A DNA stretch of 64,000 nucleotides from a virus: positions 1 through 64,000 of the IMG/VR virus record IMGVR_UViG_3300045303_000172; one strand, given 5' to 3'. The notes beneath the pieces are model-generated. The model was not told the origin of the DNA. It saw only the letters and a list, made by a program, of their open reading frames with translations, and ran no database searches. The position numbers and the translations under genes are program-made. Shown in pieces: positions 59,326 to 64,000 of the stretch; positions within the stretch are counted from its first letter, which is position 1, and each line of letters begins with the position of its first letter.

Positions 59326-59631
59326 CTGAACATCATCGAGTCCTTAAACCTGATCCGCAAGGGCAAGCTCGTTATCGACGCCCAGGAAAAGCTGCAAACG
59401 CTCGTCAAGGCGTGCAGCGAGACTGGCAAGAAAGGGAAGCTTGTCATCACCCTGTCTGTTGGCGCTGCCGAGGAAGAGACAGTTGCTATCAGCGGGCGTG
59501 TGCAGATCACTGCACCGGAGCCTTCGACCGCGAGCACGGTATTTTACACCGACAAGACCGGCGCACTTTTCCGCGACGATCCCAATCAACCCGAACTTCC
59601 TGAAATCGCCCGCATGACCCAGGCGCAGTAA
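59326..59631 (+). CDS. conserved phage protein with likely CTG start
   Basis: 101 residues to TAA 59629-59631. The coding signal is strong (NIIESLNLIRKGKLVIDAQE, then ACSETGKKGKLVITLSVGAA, later YTDKTGALFRDDPNQPELPE) and matches a family usually just before DUF2303, as here. No ATG, GTG or TTG lies at its start. CTG 59326 has AAGGA at 59316-59320 with 5-bp spacing, so a non-canonical CTG (or ATC 59332) start is likely. Confidence 0.65.
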   Translation: MNIIESLNLIRKGKLVIDAQEKLQTLVKACSETGKKGKLVITLSVGAAEEETVAISGRVQITAPEPSTASTVFYTDKTGALFRDDPNQPELPEIARMTQAQ

Positions 59632-59666
59632 ACCATCGCCACCCACACTTAACACTCGTCCAAATT

Positions 59667-60464
59667 ATGCCCAACAAAGAAGACATTGAAGCCTTAGAGG
59701 AAATCATCGCCAGAGGCCAAGATGTAGACACTGCTGCCGAAGGTGCCCAGCCATTTGTCATCATCCAAAAGGATAGCAAAGTCGGACTCCTTGAGGACAC
59801 CCTGATTCGGCCGAGCCGGAAGAAAGGCTCTCCGAATTTTATCAAGTCGGAATCGTTCTGCGCTTACGTGAACCAGCAGAAAACGCCTAATTCGCGTCTC
59901 TATGTGACATGCCCGACGAACATTGTCGCCGTGCTTAATCACCACGGACAAGGAGGCCCTGGATGGGCTGATCACCGGGCGCAATTCACGCTCACCCAAA
60001 CGCCCGAGTGGACGACATGGAAAAACAGCAATGGAAAGGCGATGGATCAGCGGACCTTTGCCCAGTTCATCGACGACAACAGCGAGGATATTGCCGGTCA
60101 GAGCGATGCTTCGCTTCTGGAACTAATCCGCACCATCAAGGCCAGCCAGCAGCTTGAGATCACCGGGGAAATCGATGAGAAGAACGACGTCGCCGGGTCT
60201 TCATTCAAACTCGCCGCACGAACCAAAGCGGGCGCGAAGGATGACGTTGAACTTCCTGGAGAATTCGCGCTGAGCATCGCGCCGTACGAAGGCGGCGAAA
60301 AGATTGCCGTTCGAGCACGTCTCAGGATTGAGATCCGAGCGCCAAAGTTTTTACTCAACTACGACCTCGTAAAGATCCAGAAGATCGAGCGCGAGGCATT
60401 GGAAGGCATCGTGAAAACGGTTGCCAATGCGGTGGAAATGGAACCTTGGTTTGGAACACCGTGA
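59667..60464 (+). CDS. DUF2303 family protein
   Basis: 265 residues from ATG 59667. Family features: an acidic N-terminus, RLYVTCPTNIVAVLNHHGQG, a PGWADHRAQFTLTQTPEWTT block near 98-117, and DQRTFAQFIDDNSEDIAG near 127. DUF2303 is common in phages close to replication genes; its biochemical role is unknown. The upstream 101-residue gene is its usual neighbour. Confidence 0.75.
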   Translation: MPNKEDIEALEEIIARGQDVDTAAEGAQPFVIIQKDSKVGLLEDTLIRPSRKKGSPNFIKSESFCAYVNQQKTPNSRLYVTCPTNIVAVLNHHGQGGPGWADHRAQFTLTQTPEWTTWKNSNGKAMDQRTFAQFIDDNSEDIAGQSDASLLELIRTIKASQQLEITGEIDEKNDVAGSSFKLAARTKAGAKDDVELPGEFALSIAPYEGGEKIAVRARLRIEIRAPKFLLNYDLVKIQKIEREALEGIVKTVANAVEMEPWFGTP

Positions 60465-60467
60465 GTT

Positions 60468-60743
60468 ATGCCAATCACCTACGAAAGATCGTATAAGGCC
60501 AGCGACGGGAATTGCTACGCCACGTTAGCTGAAGCGCAAGAAGTAGAAATTAAATTGCTGCTCGAAGAGGCGGAAGATTTCAAACTTGCTCCTGGAACTG
60601 CCGAGGTAATCGTCGCTAACAAGGACGCCATCGTGAACATTCTCACGCTCAACGATTCCTCGCGTCCGAAAGCTCGCGGGTCAAAGAAGCCGAGAAAGAA
60701 GATCGAGCCACCCGCTCAAGCTGAGCTTCCGAAGGTGGCATGA
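60468..60743 (+). CDS. hypothetical protein
   Basis: 91 residues from ATG 60468 (begins MPITYERSYKASDGNCYATL), with a basic Lys/Arg/Pro C-terminal region. The opening fits small phage proteins that bind a partner; no family recognised. It overlaps the next gene by 4 bp. Confidence 0.5.
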   Translation: MPITYERSYKASDGNCYATLAEAQEVEIKLLLEEAEDFKLAPGTAEVIVANKDAIVNILTLNDSSRPKARGSKKPRKKIEPPAQAELPKVA

Positions 60744-61114
60744 CCACCGAAGAACTTAAACGCCTGTTTCCGAATGCCAGCCGATCCACCATCGCCAGAA
60801 ATCGTTCTGCTGTGGGTGCCGTGGTGCCCGCCGAGCGAGAACTTGATACGCCGTCGCCATTGGTCCCAAAACGCCAAGTGCGACAACGAGGCAAAGGCCG
60901 CGCTCAGATCATCGTTACGCTCGTCGCCTGCCGACACCGCGAGATTGATGACGATAACAGCGCGGCTGGCTTCAAGCCGCTGCGCGACGAAATCGCCAAA
61001 GTCTTAGGCGTGGACGACGCGGACGGGCGAGTGCAATTCCGATACGGTCAGGTTGAGTGCGTTGGCCAGCAGGGCTCGATTGTCAAAATCGAGACGGTTA
61101 ATGCCCCGGCGTGA
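60740..61114 (+). CDS. RusA-like or HTH-fused small phage protein
   Basis: 124 residues from ATG 60740. N-terminal 20 residues (TTEELKRLFPNASRSTIARN) look like a small helix-turn-helix. The C-terminal half has TLVACRHREIDDDNSAAGFK and RDEIAKVLGVDDADGR, resembling the DDDN/DPDN region of RusA-type Holliday junction resolvases. Probably an intact small member. Its 3' end overlaps the convergent gene by 17 bp. Confidence 0.6.
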   Translation: MTTEELKRLFPNASRSTIARNRSAVGAVVPAERELDTPSPLVPKRQVRQRGKGRAQIIVTLVACRHREIDDDNSAAGFKPLRDEIAKVLGVDDADGRVQFRYGQVECVGQQGSIVKIETVNAPA

Positions 61115-62465
61115 CCTTGTAAGTCGCCTTTGCCGTCGAACCATCCGGCAGGGTGATCGACGCTGTAATCGTCTGTTCTACGGCTCTTAGCTCACCTTCG
61201 AGCACCGGACCTGATCCCAAGTCTCCCTGCACGTCCGATGACCATTTGACGGGCGTGCTGGGTGGCTGGACGAAGACAGCGAGGCGCACCCCGGTCGTCA
61301 CGAAGGACACGGAGGGTTTTACGGGCGGCGGGATAGGAGTAGGCGGCACGATGTCAAGCTGCACCAGTGCCACGGTTTTGTCAGCTTGGATGACGACGAA
61401 AGCCTTTGCGGCCGTCGAGTAGGCGTAGATCGAACTGCCTAGCGGAACTGATTGGCCGGCGCACTGCAGGAGGTTCTGAGTCGGGTAACCCGTCGCGTAG
61501 CAGAGAGTCACGGAACCCGCCTGCGTCACCGGGATACACGGATTCAGGATGCTCAACACCCAATCGGCGCTGACGGCCACCTGAACGACTACTGCCCCGG
61601 CAGCGATGCCTGCAACGACCGGATGAGCCTGCCTAGTGCCAGCCTCTGGGCCTTCGGTTGGGAATTGGACGTTCGTGTATCCAAGATTCACTCGCCGGTT
61701 AATCTGGTCGGTGGTAGCCACGAGCGCGGTGATCTCTCCGTTGCTCGCCAGCACACCCATGACATAGACGCCGTTGACTATGTTTCTATTGATGACCTGA
61801 GGGAAAGACGATTTAAGCGCCAGCCTTCCACCGGCAAGCGTGAACGTCGCCGCGTCACCCCCCATAGCACCGTCAAAGATGTCCGCCATAAACAGCGTCC
61901 CGTCCCAAGGCGCCACACAGGCAGAGAACTGAGTGCTGTTCCCAACCGCAGAAGATATCGAAACCCTCTGCGACGGCCCCCAAACGCCCGCCAGCGAACG
62001 GACAATGACATCCACGGCAGGAAGGGCCTGCTGGTGGGTGCAGGCGACAAGTTCTCCGGACGGCATCACGACAAGCTCTGTCTGCCTGGATTGGCCATCG
62101 CCGTAGGGCGGTGGTGCCTGCGACGGTGTAGGAGCAGCAGAGAACGGATCGCCCGGCAGGCGAAACTCTTGAACGACCACCTTGGAGCTGGTGCTCTGGT
62201 TCTTTGAGGCCACGACAAGAAATCCGGGCAACACGCTTCCAGGCACCGTTGGCAGCAGAGCGCAACAAGCGTCGTCTCCGTTGCTGGAAACGCCCGTTAG
62301 GGGCCACACAGCGGTTCGGCCCTGGGCGTCGAAGAGCAAGACACGCCACGGCTCTGTGAGGGATGCGCCAGGCGTCACACCCACGATGCAGGCGCGGAGG
62401 TTATTGCCGAGCGTGGCAATGCGCTGCTGCGGGACACGTTGGAGCGTTGGAATGAGTTTGGTCAT
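61098..62465 (-). CDS. repeat-rich hypothetical surface protein
   Basis: 455 residues from ATG 62465. Beta-rich, with repeated short strands across the protein (e.g. GVYVMGVLASNGEITALVAT and IVNGVYVMG), which suggests a beta-propeller or jelly roll. The C-terminus is Ser/Thr/Gly-rich. It could be a fibre or adhesin near the lysis-like genes. No family recognised. Confidence 0.5.
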   Translation of the reverse strand: MTKLIPTLQRVPQQRIATLGNNLRACIVGVTPGASLTEPWRVLLFDAQGRTAVWPLTGVSSNGDDACCALLPTVPGSVLPGFLVVASKNQSTSSKVVVQEFRLPGDPFSAAPTPSQAPPPYGDGQSRQTELVVMPSGELVACTHQQALPAVDVIVRSLAGVWGPSQRVSISSAVGNSTQFSACVAPWDGTLFMADIFDGAMGGDAATFTLAGGRLALKSSFPQVINRNIVNGVYVMGVLASNGEITALVATTDQINRRVNLGYTNVQFPTEGPEAGTRQAHPVVAGIAAGAVVVQVAVSADWVLSILNPCIPVTQAGSVTLCYATGYPTQNLLQCAGQSVPLGSSIYAYSTAAKAFVVIQADKTVALVQLDIVPPTPIPPPVKPSVSFVTTGVRLAVFVQPPSTPVKWSSDVQGDLGSGPVLEGELRAVEQTITASITLPDGSTAKATYKVTPGH

Positions 62466-62534
62466 TGAGAGCGGCGCGGTACGCTAATAACTCGACGGTT
62501 GCCCGCCCCAGAACACGATCCCGCGCCGAAAGCG

Positions 62535-62765
62535 TTAATCCTTGCGTGGAATAATCTCCATCCGGCCAACAACTGAGTCGACGCCCCACGAGACGTATTC
62601 GGGGTGCTGCGCCAGGATTTCCGCTAGTGACTTCGGGATTGGCGTGAAAAGGATTGAACTGTTCCACCTGGCGATAGCCTCTTGAGTCTCCGGCGAGACG
62701 GGTTGAGGGCCGACGTTCGGCAACGGTGGGGGATTGTCTTTGTTTTGTCCGGGTAGTGAGGCCAT
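62535..62765 (-). CDS. hypothetical protein
   Basis: 76 residues from ATG 62765, Pro-rich N-terminus (MASLPGQNKDNPPPLPNVGP), then a short domain ending VVGRMEIIPRKD. A 4-bp gap separates it from the lipoprotein gene. No family recognised. Confidence 0.45.
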   Translation of the reverse strand: MASLPGQNKDNPPPLPNVGPQPVSPETQEAIARWNSSILFTPIPKSLAEILAQHPEYVSWGVDSVVGRMEIIPRKD

Positions 62766-62769
62766 AGGC

Positions 62770-63120
62770 TTACTTTAAGGTCTGGGGGACGGTTCGGTTC
62801 ACGATGTTCGTCCCGCGGGGCGTCCTTGACAAACGTGGCGCACGCACTGTCTCTGCTTGTGGAGTAATGCGCGCAGTCAAGGGTTCCGTTACCACTGTCG
62901 TGGCATTGGTGCTCGGGAACGGATAGCCGTTTGTGCCGATCCAGGAAATCTCCTGAGCGTCGAAGGCCCCGCCTGTCATTGAAGCCGTGGCGTGAACGCC
63001 TTTCATAGTCACACTGGCTCCGTCAGGCCAAACGCGGCCAACGTCCCCCATGGGACCTTTGCAAGCCGCGAGGGTGAGTAACGCGCCCGCGAGAGCGCCC
63101 GTCAGGATCAGGTTTTTCAT
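62770..63120 (-). CDS. lipoprotein
   Basis: 116 residues from ATG 63120, which overlaps the TGA of the small membrane gene upstream (ATGA). A signal peptide (MKNLILTGALAGALLTLAAC) ends in a lipobox LAAC with Cys20 as the lipidated residue. The rest is polar. Small phage lipoproteins next to membrane proteins are often outer-membrane spanins or superinfection-exclusion factors; which applies is unknown. Confidence 0.65.
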   Translation of the reverse strand: MKNLILTGALAGALLTLAACKGPMGDVGRVWPDGASVTMKGVHATASMTGGAFDAQEISWIGTNGYPFPSTNATTVVTEPLTARITPQAETVRAPRLSRTPRGTNIVNRTVPQTLK

Positions 63121-63239
63121 TTCGTTTTGTTCCTTCGTTTGAACCAACCTTGGAACTCGGGTGGCCAGTAGAAGCAGCCGAGTGCCCAACCGACAAGAAT
63201 GCCAGCAAAAAATACTGAGCAAAGATTGACCATTGTCAT
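63117..63239 (-). CDS. small single-pass membrane protein
   Basis: 40 residues from ATG 63239 (begins MTMVNLCSVFFAGILVGWAL), one membrane segment followed by a basic tail FKRRNKTK. Its TGA overlaps the lipoprotein ATG, and its ATG overlaps the TGA of the next gene upstream. Such overlaps and the membrane helix suggest part of a lysis-like cassette. Confidence 0.55.
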   Translation of the reverse strand: MTMVNLCSVFFAGILVGWALGCFYWPPEFQGWFKRRNKTK

Positions 63240-63409
63240 TGGTTAAGATGATGCCTAAAAATTTCCATGCAACAGCGAGAGCACAGTGCAGCCGGTGACC
63301 ACGTATTTCGGGCGCATCGAACGCAAGAGTGGAGATCAAAGTGCCACCGCGAGGCCACTACGGCAGCAGCCACGCCGAAGACGATTGTGCCGATGAAGAA
63401 GGTTCTCAT
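63236..63409 (-). CDS. small membrane protein
   Basis: 57 residues from ATG 63409. A membrane-like segment at residues 4-20 (FFIGTIVFGVAAAVVAS) is followed by a Cys/Arg-rich tail. It is joined by ATGA overlaps to both neighbours. A holin-like or pinholin-like accessory is possible. Confidence 0.5.
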   Translation of the reverse strand: MRTFFIGTIVFGVAAAVVASRWHFDLHSCVRCARNTWSPAALCSRCCMEIFRHHLNQ

Positions 63410-63732
63410 ATGGTCGGATCGTGCATTCGTTCTTTAGCCACGGCGTCCCCAGCTTCACGGCTTCTCAGGACCGCATGGGCATCGGACGCTGCAACCCTAT
63501 CCTCTGCCTTTCCCGTCGCGTCAGCAAGCGCCGTCTTGGCAATGGCCGTCTCGCGGGTTTGGGCGATCAAATTGCCGTTGCTATTGGCCTTCACCTCCTG
63601 CAAAACGCCTGCGTTGTTTTTGCTTTGGCGATGCGTCAAAAACGACAGCACCGAGGTTACGATGGTCCCGACTGCCGTAGCAATCACACCAAGAGCCGTC
63701 CAATCTGGAGATGTCATTTTATGTATTGCCAT
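63406..63732 (-). CDS. membrane protein with coiled-coil tail, holin-like candidate
   Basis: 108 residues from ATG 63732. One membrane segment (WTALGVIATAVGTIVTSVLS, near 10-30) then a long Ala-rich helix (AKTALADATGKAEDRVAASD). Its TGA overlaps the next ATG. N-terminal single-helix with coiled coil is seen in some holins and other phage inner-membrane proteins; assignment is tentative. Confidence 0.5.
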   Translation of the reverse strand: MAIHKMTSPDWTALGVIATAVGTIVTSVLSFLTHRQSKNNAGVLQEVKANSNGNLIAQTRETAIAKTALADATGKAEDRVAASDAHAVLRSREAGDAVAKERMHDPTI

Positions 63733-63748
63733 AGGCGTGAGGCCCTTT

Positions 63749-64000
63749 TCATGGTTTGGTTCTATGGTCATCTACAACCTGCTGTGCCGCCTCCGCCTTC
63801 ATCACGTTATGCGCGGTCGGTAGTGCAGCGGCGAGCTTTTCAGATATTTCGAGGTTCCGTTGGAGCAGGTTAGAGTACTGCGAGTTGACAAGCTGGTGAA
63901 TGCTGCCAGCCCGAAGCATAGCCACGAAAGAAGCGATCGCGCCAAGGATTGCAGGAAGCCCGGTGACGAGCAGGACGGCGAGTTTGAATTCGTTGTCGCT
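63749..64000 (-). CDS. membrane protein (partial, runs off the right edge)
   Basis: 83 residues visible to the TGA at 63751-63749; the start lies beyond the window. A hydrophobic stretch (LAVLLVTGLPAILGAIASFV) precedes an amphipathic helix (NLLQRNLEISEKLAAALPTA). It is probably the first seen member of the membrane-protein group that continues leftward. Confidence 0.5.
   Translation of the reverse strand, partial: SDNEFKLAVLLVTGLPAILGAIASFVAMLRAGSIHQLVNSQYSNLLQRNLEISEKLAAALPTAHNVMKAEAAQQVVDDHRTKP

Noticed and set aside
60774-61007. Overlapping frame with a RusA-like opening (CPPSENLIRRRHW)
   Set aside because: The 60740-61114 frame is complete and carries both halves in one reading; the resemblance is probably chance. 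A frameshifted RusA remains possible.

Overview
This window is a continuous piece of a tailed double-stranded DNA phage or prophage genome, probably from a metagenome. It is GC-rich and very densely coded, and neighbouring genes often overlap as ATGA, GTGA or TTGA. Virion features recognisable from sequence are a large terminase, a portal, a scaffold-like protein, a capsid candidate, tail proteins and a 3084-residue mega-protein. No tail tube, sheath or tape measure was recognised. With the mega-protein this points to a podovirus-like particle, which is an inference. I saw no integrase, DNA polymerase, RNA polymerase, endolysin or tRNA gene. Genes run off both edges, so the genome is incomplete. 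The host cannot be named.

Layout. (1) 1-1148, minus: a protein with a long Ala-x-(Asp/Ala) tandem repeat and a small partner. (2) 1230-14594, plus: an early or accessory block. It opens with a recombination set (SbcC/RecF-like ATPase, ERF annealing protein, YqaJ exonuclease), followed by a VWA protein, a PurZ/PurA-like adenylosuccinate synthetase, an ASCH protein, a PAPS-reductase-like gene with an in-frame UGA, and many small cysteine-rich proteins. (3) 14575-47988, minus: the virion block. In transcription order it has portal, scaffold-like protein, probable major capsid, a phosphoesterase protein and a BIG2/VWA protein. Next comes a six-gene glycosyltransferase/methyltransferase cluster that contains a Tad1/Acb2-like anti-defence candidate. 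Last come fibre and tail proteins, internal proteins and the mega-protein. (4) 48197-52571, mostly plus: cytosine methyltransferase (overlapped by a second coding-like frame), large terminase, a LAGLIDADG homing endonuclease on the minus strand, and an N4/N6 methyltransferase. (5) 52560-54069, minus: four small genes. (6) 54235-61114, plus: replication block with a replisome-organiser-like protein, ParB-like protein, superfamily 2 helicase, TOPRIM primase, DUF5131 and DUF2303. It is preceded by a long imperfect inverted repeat. (7) 61098-64000, minus: a repeat-rich probable surface protein and a tightly overlapping run of small membrane proteins and a lipoprotein, possibly part of lysis.

How the parts fit. 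The phage brings its own recombination and much of its replication initiation, two DNA methyltransferases and possibly a modified-purine step (PurZ-like), so its DNA may be heavily modified. The glycan cluster probably decorates virions or host surface sugars. The Tad1/Acb2-like gene would act against nucleotide-signalling defences. The mega-protein combines a pyrophosphatase-like domain and a zinc metallopeptidase, as seen in polyvalent proteins injected with phage DNA.

Three genes look interrupted: +1 frameshifts after an in-frame CCC followed by G in two, and a UGA where Trp is expected in one. Sequencing error, decay or recoding cannot be told apart from this sequence alone.
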